The notes under the pieces are model-generated. The model saw nothing but the letters and a program-made list of their open reading frames with translations. It did no database searches and was not told the DNA's origin. Shown here one piece after another: positions 25,325-34,372 of a stretch of 64,000 bases of DNA. Origin of the DNA: Pelagibius sp. Alg239-R121 (GTDB lineage: Bacteria; Pseudomonadota; Alphaproteobacteria; Kiloniellales; Kiloniellaceae); contig NZ_CAMZOF010000011.1 of NCBI RefSeq assembly GCF_947331435.1, forward strand, positions 62,001 to 126,000, written 5' to 3'. Every line of letters begins with the position of its first letter. Position 1 is the first letter of the stretch. The translations under genes and the position numbers were made by a program.

Positions 25325-26425
25325 TCACTCCACATCGAACAGGAAGTGTTCCAGGAAGATCGCGGCGGCCGGTGACTCGAGGATCCGGCCGTTGCCGAGA
25401 TTAAAGCCGCGGCTGAGGGCGTCGGTGTTGGCAAAGGCAAAGAAGCTGAGGTTCTTGTCCGGCAGCATCACGACCAGCGTCGAAACCGAGTCCCAATAGC
25501 CGTAGTGCCAAATGACTTTGGTTCCCTTGACGGACTCGACAAACCAACCGAGGCCGTAGGGCAGATCGTGCCCCACCGTCGACTTGGCGGGCGTAAAGGC
25601 CAGGGCCTGGGTCTCGGGCCGCAGGAATCGGTTGTTCTTTACTGCTGTCAGGTATTTGGCATAGTCGGCAATGGAAGCCACGAGGCCGGCGGCACTGCCG
25701 AAATAAGTCTTGTAGGCACCAGGCACCAAGTCACCTGCATCATTCAGTTTATAAGGGGACGCGGGCGGCACCTCAAAGACACCGCCCATCCGACCGGTGT
25801 TCTTTAGGTCGAGCGGGCCGACAATGAGATTATTGAGATAAACCTCGAAACTGCGGCCGGTGATCTGTTCGATGACCCGGTCAAGCTGCGCGAAGCGTGA
25901 TCCGTCGTAACGATAGTCCTCGCCGGGCCTGTCGTGCGATGTGTGCGAAAAAAGGTGCCGCAGGGTAATTGTGCCGCGGCTTTCCAGTTTGATGCCGAAG
26001 TCCGCGGCGGGCGTATCGAGATCGAGTCTGCCTTGTTCACCCAGTTGCAGGAGAAGGGTGGAGGCGAAGGTCTTGGTCAGGGACGCCAGATGAAACGGTG
26101 TGTCGGGCGTGACCCGCCTCTTCATTGCCAGATCAGCGTAGCCGTAGCCTTTAAACCACGAAAGGTCATTGCCGCGCAGAAGGCCGGCTGCCATCCCCGC
26201 AATAGGGAGACGGACGTAGAGCCCAGCGATATCCGCCTCGAAGGACGCGAGCCTGGCCCGCTCCGCTTCCCTGGTATCTTCTACGGACGGCATTTCGACA
26301 CGCGCCTGCAGGTTGTTTAAGGGGTTGATGATGGCACAGCAGATGACGATCACTGCAAGACGAGACAGGCCTCCAATTCGTCGTGACTTCTTCACTGATT
26401 TTACCGGGCCTGAAAGAGGGTTCAC
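25325..26425 (-). CDS. Beta-lactamase-fold serine hydrolase (class C-like), exported
   Basis: The 366-residue protein has a basic N-terminus and a hydrophobic segment (LAVIVICCAIINPL) acting as signal or anchor. The catalytic SxxK is SLTK and the second motif is likely YRYDGS; HTSHDRPGEDY is the usual HLLSHTSGxP element with glycine replaced by H-D. It resembles class C beta-lactamase/esterase-like penicillin-recognising enzymes of unknown substrate. The start is a GTG at 26425; no ATG lies near the signal. Confidence 0.88.
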   Translation of the reverse strand: MNPLSGPVKSVKKSRRIGGLSRLAVIVICCAIINPLNNLQARVEMPSVEDTREAERARLASFEADIAGLYVRLPIAGMAAGLLRGNDLSWFKGYGYADLAMKRRVTPDTPFHLASLTKTFASTLLLQLGEQGRLDLDTPAADFGIKLESRGTITLRHLFSHTSHDRPGEDYRYDGSRFAQLDRVIEQITGRSFEVYLNNLIVGPLDLKNTGRMGGVFEVPPASPYKLNDAGDLVPGAYKTYFGSAAGLVASIADYAKYLTAVKNNRFLRPETQALAFTPAKSTVGHDLPYGLGWFVESVKGTKVIWHYGYWDSVSTLVVMLPDKNLSFFAFANTDALSRGFNLGNGRILESPAAAIFLEHFLFDVE

Positions 26426-26546
26426 CGCCTCTCATCCGTCCGTTCTCTTGTGCTGCAAGCCCTGGAATACTATCAAAACAAGAAAGAGGGTACCAGTTTT
26501 GCCGGCGCCATAACGCGGACCGACCGACCTTGCCAAAAGCAAAACC

Positions 26547-27776
26547 TCAAACCGCCGCTTCTTCTGCCTCGGCCTGTTTCTCTCCGTTGTCCGCCTCGAC
26601 CCGCAGAAGCTTGTAGGACACCAGCGCCATCACCGCGCAGAAGGCGATCATGCCGGTCATGGGCAGCAGACTACCGTCATGGATCAGGCCGACCAGACCG
26701 CCCAGCAGGCCGCCGAAGACAAAGCGGCCGGTCCCCATTATGGCGTTGGCCGCGCCGGCCTCCTCGCCGAAGTAGGTCATGTAGCAGGCGGTGCCGTTGG
26801 TGCCGATGAAACTGAGACTGCCCAGGGCGACCAGCAGCAGCGGGAAAACCAGGAACTCGCTGCCCGAAGCCAATGCCGAGACCAGCAGTGCCAAAGTTAC
26901 GGCCACCAGGAGAATTAGTCCGTGGCGCAGGATCACATCGGGGTCATGGCGTTTGAGCAGCCAGGCATTGATCCGGTTGAAGGCCATCAGAGAAAGGACA
27001 TTGGCCGAGAAGAAGATCGGAAAGGTAGTGTGGGAGTAGCCGTAATACTCAATGAAGACAAAGGCGGAATCCGTCAGGTAGACGAAGAGCACACCCATGG
27101 CGAAACCCATGGTGAGCAAATAAGCCAGGCCGCCGCGATGAGACAGAATACGGCCGTAACCGCTCAGAGCCGAACGAATGGATTGGGCTATCGGGCCCCG
27201 CGCGCCACGCCGCGCCATCCGGGTTTCACTCAGCAAGGTCAGGATACCGGCAACGGTCAGGACACCGTAGACTGCCAACGCGACAAAGATCGCCTGCCAG
27301 CTCCAGAACTCCAGGAGCAGAGCGCCGACCGCCGGCGCGATCAAAGGCGCGACCATCATCATCAAACCGATCAGGGTGTAGATCCTTGCGGCCTCCCGCC
27401 CCTCGAAACGATCGCGGACGATCGCGGCCACGACCACCACGGAAAAGCCACCGCCAATCGCCTGCACGACGCGCAGCGCGATCATCCAGTCGACCGAGGT
27501 CACGAAGGAAATCGCCAGACTGGCCGAGACGAAGAGCGCAAGCCCCCAGAGGGCGATCTTGCGACGCCCCAGGGAATCCGACAGGGGGCCGCCTAAAAGC
27601 TGTCCGACTGCGAAGCCCAGGAAATAGGAGGAAATCGACCACTCGACCCGATGTACCGAGGCACCAAAGTAATCCGCCATGGCAGGAACCGCCGGCAGAT
27701 AGGTGTCGATGGAAAAAGGCGCCAGCGCCGAGAGAACGGCGAGAATGAAGGCGAACAGGCGGATATCGAGCGTCAT
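26547..27776 (-). CDS. MFS drug-resistance exporter, Bcr/CflA family
   Basis: The 409-residue protein has 12 predicted spans. The motif A loop is GGPLSDSLGRRKIALWG, and SIDTYLPAVPAMADYF at the N-terminus is diagnostic of Bcr/CflA proteins, which expel bicyclomycin, sulfonamides or cysteine. A LysR gene is transcribed divergently from 27894 and is the likely regulator. Confidence 0.93.
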   Translation of the reverse strand: MTLDIRLFAFILAVLSALAPFSIDTYLPAVPAMADYFGASVHRVEWSISSYFLGFAVGQLLGGPLSDSLGRRKIALWGLALFVSASLAISFVTSVDWMIALRVVQAIGGGFSVVVVAAIVRDRFEGREAARIYTLIGLMMMVAPLIAPAVGALLLEFWSWQAIFVALAVYGVLTVAGILTLLSETRMARRGARGPIAQSIRSALSGYGRILSHRGGLAYLLTMGFAMGVLFVYLTDSAFVFIEYYGYSHTTFPIFFSANVLSLMAFNRINAWLLKRHDPDVILRHGLILLVAVTLALLVSALASGSEFLVFPLLLVALGSLSFIGTNGTACYMTYFGEEAGAANAIMGTGRFVFGGLLGGLVGLIHDGSLLPMTGMIAFCAVMALVSYKLLRVEADNGEKQAEAEEAAV

Positions 27777-27893
27777 TGATCCTCAGAAAAGGTGAGCGGA
27801 GAGCGCCGGGCCGGCGGAATGACGGCGGCGCTGGTTTTTGCACTATGCGCGATCGCCCTTGTATCGATCAATTGCATATGTTTCATAAATAAT

Positions 27894-28793
27894 ATGAAGG
27901 AATTCGATTATTTGAATCTCGACGGCCGCCTGCTGCTGATGTTCAAGACCGTCTACGACGAGCAGTCGGTGACCGCCGCCGCGGCCCGCCTCGGGGTCAA
28001 CCAGTCGACGGTCAGCCACGGCCTTGCGCGGCTGCGCGACTTGCTCGGCGACCCTCTCTTCATCAAGTCGGGCCGGAACATCATTCCCTCGCAGCGCGCC
28101 GATCAGCTTGCCGGGCGGGTCGACAAGCTGCTTGACGGCCTTAAGGAACTGGGTGAAGTCGAGGATTTTTCGCCTTCCGACGTGACCGACCGCTTCGTCA
28201 TCTCGGCCCACGACTATCAGCGCGAACTGCTGATGCCCAAAGTCTTCCGCAAGATCCGGGAGCAGGCCCCCAACGCCGGCCTGAAAATCATCAACACTGC
28301 CGGGCGCATCATCGAGGACCTGCGTGCCCGCCGCACGGATCTGGTGATCTCACCCCTGTCCTTGCGCGACAGTGAAGACATAATGGGCCAGTTGCTGTTT
28401 ACCGACGCCTTCACTTGTTTCTACGACGCCGAGATGGTCAGCCCACCCCAGACCATGGAGGACTATGTGAAGGCCCAGCACGCTCGGGTCAGCTTCACCA
28501 ACGAGAACCGCAGTCTGGTCGACGAACTGCTGATCAAGACCGGTTACCAGCGCAACTTCACCCTGGAGGTCCCCGGCTTCATCGCCCTTTCGACCCTGAT
28601 GCGCGGCACGCCCCTGATCGCCACCCTGCCCTCGAGACTGGGGCATTTCATCATGAGCGACTTTGCCAGCTTCCCCTGCCCCTTCCCGGCCCCGGCCCTG
28701 ACCTTTCACCACTACTGGCACAAACGCGATAACGCCTCGCCGAAGCACCAGTGGCTGCGATCGTTGGTCAGGGAGGCGGCGGAGAGCGCTTAA
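27894..28793 (+). CDS. LysR-family regulator divergent from the Bcr/CflA exporter
   Basis: The 299-residue protein has the helix-turn-helix SVTAAAARLGVNQSTVSHGL and the effector domain with DRFVISAHDYQRELLMPKVF (NodD/PcpR-like LysR branch). The ATG at 27894 gives the normal N-terminus (MKEFDYLNLDGRLLLMF); the frame is open further upstream into a hydrophobic stretch that is not LysR-like. The ribosome-binding site is weak. It probably controls the exporter across the 117-bp divergent promoter. Confidence 0.9.
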   Translation: MKEFDYLNLDGRLLLMFKTVYDEQSVTAAAARLGVNQSTVSHGLARLRDLLGDPLFIKSGRNIIPSQRADQLAGRVDKLLDGLKELGEVEDFSPSDVTDRFVISAHDYQRELLMPKVFRKIREQAPNAGLKIINTAGRIIEDLRARRTDLVISPLSLRDSEDIMGQLLFTDAFTCFYDAEMVSPPQTMEDYVKAQHARVSFTNENRSLVDELLIKTGYQRNFTLEVPGFIALSTLMRGTPLIATLPSRLGHFIMSDFASFPCPFPAPALTFHHYWHKRDNASPKHQWLRSLVREAAESA

Positions 28794-28886
28794 ACCTCTG
28801 CACGCCGGCGGCACGACGATGTGGCGCTTTTGAACAAAAGACCGAATCGCCTTGACTCTGAATCAGCACTTTGGCTATTTGGATCC

Positions 28887-29501
28887 ATGGATACAAAAGC
28901 TGCCAATCACATCGCAGACGCCGTCGAAGAAGAGATCGTCTTCGGCCAGCTGCGCCCAGGAGACCTGTTGCAGCAGGAAGCTCTGGCCGAGCGCTTCGGC
29001 GTCAGCCGTCAACCTGTCAGGACGGCCCTCGAGATTCTCACGGCAAAGGATCTGCTTTCGCGCCGGGCCGACAGATCGCTCGAAGTCATCGGCCTTCCGC
29101 AGGCGGCGTCGGAGGAGGTTCTCGCGATACGGCGGCTGCTGGAACGCGAAGCTCTTTCATTGGCTTTCGACAATCTTACAGACCGGGACCTTCTTATTGC
29201 CCAGCAGGCTGTGGAACTCTTCGAAATCGAGGGCGAACCGCAGCAGCTCGCGCAGCGTGACATCGATTTTCATCTGGCGCTCTACCGCCCTTGCAGGAAT
29301 GCGACGCTGGTCAAGCTGATCACCGAGTTGCGACGGACAAATATCCGCGCCTATCTCGGTCAACCTCTCGGGTCGAGCGCTCGCGAGGCCTGCACCGGCG
29401 CCCACCGCGACATCCTTGAGGCCTGCAAAGCCGGCAATCGCGGAAAGGCGCTTGCTTTACTAGACACCCATTTCGACATCGCACAGGAACGGTCTCTATG
29501 A
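28887..29501 (+). CDS. GntR-family regulator, FCD-type
   Basis: The 204-residue protein has a winged helix (LLQQEALAERFGVSRQPVRTALEIL) and an all-alpha FCD effector domain with AIRRLLEREA, DIDFHLALYR and AHRDILEACKAGN, the conserved histidines and aspartate that bind a metal and carboxylate ligand. ATG 28887 was chosen because codons before it lack similarity. Its stop overlaps the start of the small monooxygenase gene by 4 bases, so it may regulate that gene. Confidence 0.9.
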   Translation: MDTKAANHIADAVEEEIVFGQLRPGDLLQQEALAERFGVSRQPVRTALEILTAKDLLSRRADRSLEVIGLPQAASEEVLAIRRLLEREALSLAFDNLTDRDLLIAQQAVELFEIEGEPQQLAQRDIDFHLALYRPCRNATLVKLITELRRTNIRAYLGQPLGSSAREACTGAHRDILEACKAGNRGKALALLDTHFDIAQERSL

Positions 29502-29842
29502 ACGAGCGCTTCGCGAAGACCCCCGAACCGCCCTACTACGCAGTTATCTTTACGAGCCGCCTGAGCGAAAATCCCGCTGGCTACGACGCCATGGGCATCA
29601 AGATGTTCGATCTGGCCAGCGAACATCCGGGGTGCCTAGGTGTGGAGACCACGCGAGATGCGGAGGGGATCGGAATCACGGTCTCCTACTGGAAGGACGA
29701 GGAAAGCCTCAAGGATTGGAAAGAGGACACCCGCCATCTCGTGGCACAGAAGCTGGGGATCGAACGCTGGTATCCGCACTACGAACTGCGCGTGGCGCGC
29801 GTAGAACGTGCCTATTCCGGGCCTGACGGCAGGGCTGTTTGA
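29498..29842 (+). CDS. Antibiotic-biosynthesis-monooxygenase-like small protein
   Basis: The 114-residue dimeric alpha-beta barrel type protein carries YYAVIFTSRLSE, HPGCLGVETTRD and ITVSYWKDEESLKDWKEDTRH, the classic ABM layout of a strand, an alpha helix and a WxxxxxHxxA-like helix. Members oxygenate aromatic compounds without cofactor or degrade haem; which applies is unknown. It is translationally coupled to the GntR gene. Confidence 0.85.
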   Translation: MNERFAKTPEPPYYAVIFTSRLSENPAGYDAMGIKMFDLASEHPGCLGVETTRDAEGIGITVSYWKDEESLKDWKEDTRHLVAQKLGIERWYPHYELRVARVERAYSGPDGRAV

Positions 29843-29905
29843 ATCTTGGCAACTCCAGCTGCCCGCCAGGGAGACACCTAACCCGGCTTAGAGCCTAACC
29901 TGCAC

Positions 29906-30160
29906 TCACCACTCGCCTTTCAGCCATTTTGAGCAGGTGTCGTGCTCGTAGGTGCGACGACCGCCGTAAACGGATTCGTGACTCTGGCAGTAACCCCAAT
30001 CAGAATCGATAACCTTCCATTTGCGGCAGCCTCCGCATTGCTCAGAGTGGAAATGGTCCTTCTCTTCGTTCCGATTGATCGTACGACCGCAGCGGTCGCA
30101 CCAAAAAATGGTCAACCAGGCCGGCTGCTCCTCACGAAGTTCCCTGCTTGTTTTGCTCAT
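29906..30160 (-). CDS. Small cysteine-rich zinc-binding protein
   Basis: The 84-residue protein has three metal-binding pairs: FWCDRCGR, SEQCGGCRK and later CQSH and HDTC, with histidines in DHFHSEQ. The pattern suggests one or two structural zinc sites. It has no recognised family. It is transcribed leftwards towards the GntR/ABM pair, with AGGGCAG before the ATG. Confidence 0.7.
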   Translation of the reverse strand: MSKTSRELREEQPAWLTIFWCDRCGRTINRNEEKDHFHSEQCGGCRKWKVIDSDWGYCQSHESVYGGRRTYEHDTCSKWLKGEW

Positions 30161-30195
30161 TGACTGCCCTCTGCTGCCCTCGACCTAAAAGCTCT

Positions 30196-30411
30196 TCACT
30201 GTTCAGAACCGCCACCGCCGAAATCACCACCATCGAAATGATCTTCGCCGACATCGCGCCGGCGGCTCATCCCAGCCGCAGAGCCGATACCATTGACGTC
30301 TCCCCGCATCCGGCGCCATAGCCGGGAAGGTGAGAAGCCAAACAAGCCCACGAATGCAAGAAGTACAAGACCGATACCAGCAATCGCCATTATTGTTTCA
30401 TAGACTGTCAT
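30196..30411 (-). CDS. Small single-span membrane protein with glycine-rich tail
   Basis: The 71-residue protein has one N-terminal transmembrane helix (IMAIAGIGLVLLAFVGLFGF), a basic stop-transfer patch RLWRRMRGD and a tail FDGGDFGGGGSEQ. The GGDFGGGG end resembles the tails of other small bacterial membrane proteins. GGAG precedes the ATG. It lies 35 bp upstream of the cysteine-rich gene. Confidence 0.6.
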   Translation of the reverse strand: MTVYETIMAIAGIGLVLLAFVGLFGFSPSRLWRRMRGDVNGIGSAAGMSRRRDVGEDHFDGGDFGGGGSEQ

Positions 30412-30680
30412 TTGGACTCCACGCCGAGCTTGGGAATTTCCTCTGTCAGATCAGATAGATTGAGAGTATTTCGGATAGGGTTTCGGCACCGCCGGTGCTT
30501 TCGAAAACTTTCAAAGCACCTAAATCCGATCCGGTTCGCCCCGCGTTCTTACTCTTTATGCCTGCTGAATTGAAACTCCAAGGGTCTGTCCGAAACCGAT
30601 TTGAACGCGACCAAGTTCCAGACTTATGAAGCGGGTCAACCGCTCGACAGATTACCGGGCCTGGTTGGCTGCTGTTCACT
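30412..30680. other. Intergenic region downstream of the PAS-cyclase gene
   Basis: No gene is supported. A 77-codon minus-strand frame (30446-30679) exists but has no similarity and no ribosome-binding site. Confidence 0.4.
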
Positions 30681-31736
30681 CTAGGTTTTGACTTGAGATA
30701 TTTCTCTTTTGCTGTCGTTCAAACGCCAGATCTCCTGGCTCGAGAAACCGCGAATATCTCTCTCCCCCAGGCTATCGATTTCGAATTCTTCACGAAGGGT
30801 TTTCGCGACTTCGTCCTGCACAGAAATCTGCATGGGTTCGGAAAACTCCTGCAGCCGTGTCGCGAGATTTACCGCCGGCCCAAAGATATCGTAGACGTAT
30901 TTTTGAATGCCCACGACGGACCCGACGACGGCACCGGAGGCCAAGCCGATACGGCAATGCCACTGATGCGGATGGCTCTTGTTGCGCCGCTCGAGGTATC
31001 TGATGAACCTTATCGCGGTATTCGCCACCGCCTTGGCGTGATCCGGCATCGGATCGGGAAGTCCCGCGACTGTAATATAGGCGTCCCCGATGGTCTTGAT
31101 CCGCTCGCAGCCGAACTGCTCGCCAATACGGTCAAAGGCGCTGTAGATATCGTTGAGTTCGGTCACGGTGACGCTGGGATCAGCAGAGGCAACCATGTCG
31201 GTGAAGCCGACAAAGTCCAGCATCAGAACCGAAATGGGGTCGTAAAGCTGTGGCGTAACAACGCCGAAGGCTTTGAATTCCTCATAGACCGAACGCGGCA
31301 TGATGTTGAGAAGCAGCTTCTCAACCTGTTCCTTCTCCCGCTTGATCTCGCGGGTATTGCGCTCGACCATCATGGAATAGGAATCGATCATCGATTCCAG
31401 CTCCCGGATGCGGGTGATGTTCTGGCACACAAGCACGACGAGCTGCTGCTCGCCCTCGCTGGCCGCGGTAAATTCCACCGCAATGACCATGTTCCGCCGC
31501 TTTTTCTTGTGCTTGATTTCCGCGGTGTAGCGGCCGTTCTCATCGAGCCCTGCGTTCAGGGCTGTGACATCGAGCCCTTCGAAAACCGCCGGGAGGGGAT
31601 TGATGCCGACTTGCGCGCCAAACCATTCTTCAAAGGTGTCATTGTGAAAATGAAAACTTAAACTGCTGCGGTCCAGCAAAGCCACGCCAACACCGATGGC
31701 CCTTAAAAGCTGTTCATTGATCGCTTCAATCGACAT
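30681..31736 (-). CDS. PAS-linked class III adenylate cyclase
   Basis: The 351-residue protein has an N-terminal PAS-like domain (about 8-112), a charged helical linker (RNTREIKREKEQVEKLL) as in soluble guanylate cyclases, and a catalytic domain from about 155. The metal site is LMLDFVGFTDM and IKTIGDAYITVAG carries the purine-selecting lysine; the aspartate in YDIFGPAVNLATR also points to ATP. There are no membrane spans. Its start lies 11 bases inside the end of the truncated haemoglobin gene, so the two are translationally coupled and probably work together. Confidence 0.92.
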   Translation of the reverse strand: MSIEAINEQLLRAIGVGVALLDRSSLSFHFHNDTFEEWFGAQVGINPLPAVFEGLDVTALNAGLDENGRYTAEIKHKKKRRNMVIAVEFTAASEGEQQLVVLVCQNITRIRELESMIDSYSMMVERNTREIKREKEQVEKLLLNIMPRSVYEEFKAFGVVTPQLYDPISVLMLDFVGFTDMVASADPSVTVTELNDIYSAFDRIGEQFGCERIKTIGDAYITVAGLPDPMPDHAKAVANTAIRFIRYLERRNKSHPHQWHCRIGLASGAVVGSVVGIQKYVYDIFGPAVNLATRLQEFSEPMQISVQDEVAKTLREEFEIDSLGERDIRGFSSQEIWRLNDSKREISQVKT

Positions 31737-32100
31737 GGGGCTGCCCTACAATCTGGCTGCGTCTTTTTTCGAATTCGTCAAGCACTGTTTGCACATCGCC
31801 GTCCTCAACGCCGTGATCGCTCAAAGTGTCTTTCAGGACCACTTTGAGCTCATCAAAGTGCGCATCCCGAATATCCAAGTGACTATGCAGCTGGTGCAAC
31901 TGCCGGTCGGTATAGGAGGCGGGCCCGCCGAGTAGCGATGCGACGAACTTGGTCTGATGATCAACCATTTTCGACATATCAATATCATCGAAAAACGGGC
32001 CGATCTCGTCGCTGTCCAACAGGGTGTCATAAAACGCGAGAACGATCTTACTGACTTTCGAAAACCCGCCATACTTCTCAAAAAGAGTCTGTTGCGCCAT
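31726..32100 (-). CDS. Truncated haemoglobin, group I
   Basis: The 124-residue protein has FEKYGGFSKVSKIVLAFYDTLLDS (quoted here in part: AFYDTLL), the FY pair with distal tyrosine Y24, GPFFDD, KFVASLLGGP and the proximal-histidine region YTDRQLHQLHSHL; by alignment H72 is the haem ligand. It would bind oxygen, NO or CO in the cytosol. GGGGAA precedes the ATG. It overlaps the PAS-cyclase gene by 11 bp, which suggests gas control of cAMP synthesis. Confidence 0.9.
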   Translation of the reverse strand: MAQQTLFEKYGGFSKVSKIVLAFYDTLLDSDEIGPFFDDIDMSKMVDHQTKFVASLLGGPASYTDRQLHQLHSHLDIRDAHFDELKVVLKDTLSDHGVEDGDVQTVLDEFEKRRSQIVGQPHVD

Positions 32101-32262
32101 TAATATTCCCCTGTTAATTGTCCGGGCTTCGTTTAGAAATTACTGACTGCGCATTCTAACTCTATGGAATAGAGACAAATTCACATTTTATAGCTGATTC
32201 AGTAAATAACGATCAGACTCTAGAGGATTTGGAAAAGCTGTAAAAGCAGCTTTAGAAGGAAA

Positions 32263-32292
32263 GGCCCCGGACATTCGTCTTTGCCAGGGGCC
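32263..32292 (-). terminator. Terminator after the methyltransferase gene
   Basis: On the minus strand a 6-bp GGCCCC/GGGGCC stem with an 18-base interior is followed by TTTCC. It starts seven bases after the stop at 32299 and separates the methyltransferase unit from the haemoglobin-cyclase unit. Confidence 0.65.
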
Positions 32293-32298
32293 TCACTT

Positions 32299-33144
32299 TT
32301 AACGCTTCGTGACAATAATTTCTGCGTATTCGGAGGGTGCAATCATTGACCCGTCGGTCGCAAGGTTGAAGCGATTCACGGTATCCAGAATGTCTTTGTA
32401 GAGTGCAACCTGCCCCGCTTTGTCGAGGGCGATGAATGCCTTGCGCACAGGGCCGTAGAAGACGCGGAAAAACTCAATGAAATGCGCCGGCGAGCGGTAG
32501 CGGAAGTTAAAGCTCTTGAGCTTCATCGTGATGTCCTGGGCATCGGAGGAAAACTGTTCTTCGATCCAGTCCCTGTTTCCCCATAGGGCCGGAGACGCGA
32601 CACCGGCAGGCGGGGGAACATGCCTGCCCAGTGTTTTAAAGAGCGCACCGATGAAGCTGTCAGGGGTCCAGTTGGCCATGGCAATCTTACCGCCAGAGCG
32701 GCAGGCCCGGATCATTTCCGCTGCAGATTTCTGCTGATTGGGCGTAAACATGACGCCGAAGGTGGAGACGACCAGGTCAAAGGAAGCATCCGCGAAAGGC
32801 AGGTCTTCGGCATCGGCAATCTGAAAAGCCACGTCCAACCCGTCCGCTTCGGCACGTTTGCGTCCGCCCTCCAGCAGGCTTTCCACATAATCGGTCGAGG
32901 TCACCTCACACCAGCGGCGGGCGAAAGCGAGCGTTGCGTTGCCATTTCCGGCCGCAACATCCAGAACGGAAGATCCGGGTGCGGGGTCGGCCGCCTCGGC
33001 CAACTCTTCGCCGGTAATCTGAAGCGTAACGCCAATTTTCGCATAGTCGCCGGAAGACCAGGCGGCATTCTGTTTGGATTTGATCGCGCCAAAATCGGGT
33101 GTAGTGAAGTCCGGTGCAGGATGCGTCAGAACCGTCATATTCAT
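32299..33144 (-). CDS. SAM-dependent class I methyltransferase
   Basis: The product is 281 residues. Motif I is VLDVAAGNGNATLAFARR, followed by motif II-like ADAEDLPFADASFDLVVSTFGVMF, a UbiE/small-molecule methyltransferase layout. An excellent AAGGAG eight bases before ATG 33144 decided this start; an in-frame ATG at 33222, with AGGAA before it, would add 26 residues. It sits just after the alpha/beta hydrolase on the same strand. Substrate unknown. Confidence 0.88.
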   Translation of the reverse strand: MNMTVLTHPAPDFTTPDFGAIKSKQNAAWSSGDYAKIGVTLQITGEELAEAADPAPGSSVLDVAAGNGNATLAFARRWCEVTSTDYVESLLEGGRKRAEADGLDVAFQIADAEDLPFADASFDLVVSTFGVMFTPNQQKSAAEMIRACRSGGKIAMANWTPDSFIGALFKTLGRHVPPPAGVASPALWGNRDWIEEQFSSDAQDITMKLKSFNFRYRSPAHFIEFFRVFYGPVRKAFIALDKAGQVALYKDILDTVNRFNLATDGSMIAPSEYAEIIVTKR

Positions 33145-33284
33145 GTCAATCTCCTTGGTTTTCTTTTGCGTTGCTAAAGCCGCAAGGGTGCGGATGGGGT
33201 CAATCAGGGTTTCGCTGGGCATGGTGGGTTCCTTTTTTCTCGGTCGCCATCTGATCAGGCCATGTGTCGTCAAGGCAGGTAAGC

Positions 33285-34121
33285 TCATGCCGCACGCGTC
33301 TGCGGCCAGGCGAAGTGCTCGGCACAGCGTTCGACTCTCGCGATGTGCTGCTTGATGCGGGGATTGACCCAGTCAGGGGCATGAATCGGCGCCATATGTC
33401 CAAGACCCGGCAACATCACCAGCTCGGCTTCCTGAATGTGTTCGAAAACCAGCGTGGCGGTTCTTTGAGCGATCGCCGGAGATTCCATTCCCATAAGGAT
33501 CTGTGTCGGGATATCCAGCCCCTTGAGATCGTCGAGACGCCAGGTCTCACCGAAACAATTCACGAAGTCGGCAACGACCGCGGCTGTCGTCGAGATGAGC
33601 TTATTGCGAAGCGATTCCGGCATAGCGTCCCACGCGCCCTGACCATTCCAGAAGTCGATGAAGGGCTTAATGGCAGGGCCGGTCCGCCCATCCGTGTCAT
33701 CCGACAGCAGGCCTTGCTCAACCTGTTTCAATCCGGACAGCAGCGCTGCATCCGCCTGACTTCCGTTGTTCAAAACATGGAATGACACGGGTTCGTACAG
33801 GGTCAGGCTTTTGACCAGATCAGGCCTCATCAAGGCGATTTTCAACGCCACGCCGCCGCCAAAGGAATGACCGACAAGATGAACCGTTTCACCGAATTTC
33901 AGGATTTCCTGGATGATCGGTTCAGCAACCACTGCCATACCCTGCTGGGAAGTACAGCGTTTGAATTCCTGCCCGTAACCCGGCAGATTGTAGGCGAGAA
34001 CCTCGTGCCTGTCGCAAAGTTCTGAGACTAATCCAGCCCACTGTCTGCCGTCTGACGCCGAGGAATGCAGAGCGACAATTGGAGAGCGGTCTGTTTGTGC
34101 AATATTGAGAATGTGGGCCAT
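33285..34121 (-). CDS. Alpha/beta hydrolase
   Basis: The 278-residue protein has the nucleophile elbow GHSFGGG, oxyanion region VALHSSASDGRQW, and catalytic histidine in LPGLGHMAPIHAPD. It is a serine esterase/lipase-type enzyme of unknown substrate, cytosolic with no signal peptide. The methyltransferase gene follows on the same strand. Confidence 0.9.
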   Translation of the reverse strand: MAHILNIAQTDRSPIVALHSSASDGRQWAGLVSELCDRHEVLAYNLPGYGQEFKRCTSQQGMAVVAEPIIQEILKFGETVHLVGHSFGGGVALKIALMRPDLVKSLTLYEPVSFHVLNNGSQADAALLSGLKQVEQGLLSDDTDGRTGPAIKPFIDFWNGQGAWDAMPESLRNKLISTTAAVVADFVNCFGETWRLDDLKGLDIPTQILMGMESPAIAQRTATLVFEHIQEAELVMLPGLGHMAPIHAPDWVNPRIKQHIARVERCAEHFAWPQTRAA

Positions 34122-34303
34122 CGGGTTCGCCTCGTTGCGTTGTTCGATGACCTCTATTTGAGACCTGCGTGTTTCAGCTGATTGTCACATCGCCTCGTTT
34201 CGCGTTTCAGTTGTTTCCACACTAACAAAAGCGGAGAAGTTTATAGTTATTCATATATTTCAACATATTAACGATAATTTTTTACCATCCACCCCTTTGT
34301 TTC

Positions 34304-34351
34304 TGAAACAATTGAAACATTGGAACGGCGATGAGAAAACGTACTGAAACA
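34304..34351 (+). promoter_or_regulatory. Three TGAAACA direct repeats before the hybrid kinase gene
   Basis: TGAAACA occurs at 34304, 34313 and 34345, the first two nine bases apart and the third about three helical turns on. It ends 21 bases before the kinase ATG. Direct repeats near one helical turn are typical of OmpR-family sites, so this may bind the partner response regulator encoded downstream. Inferred. Confidence 0.4.
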
Positions 34352-34372
34352 TGCGTGAGGTAAGTTTCCGGC

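Noticed and set aside
29906-30160. HNH endonuclease for the cysteine-rich protein
   Set aside because: There is no HNH or beta-beta-alpha metal motif order; only a general zinc site is supported.
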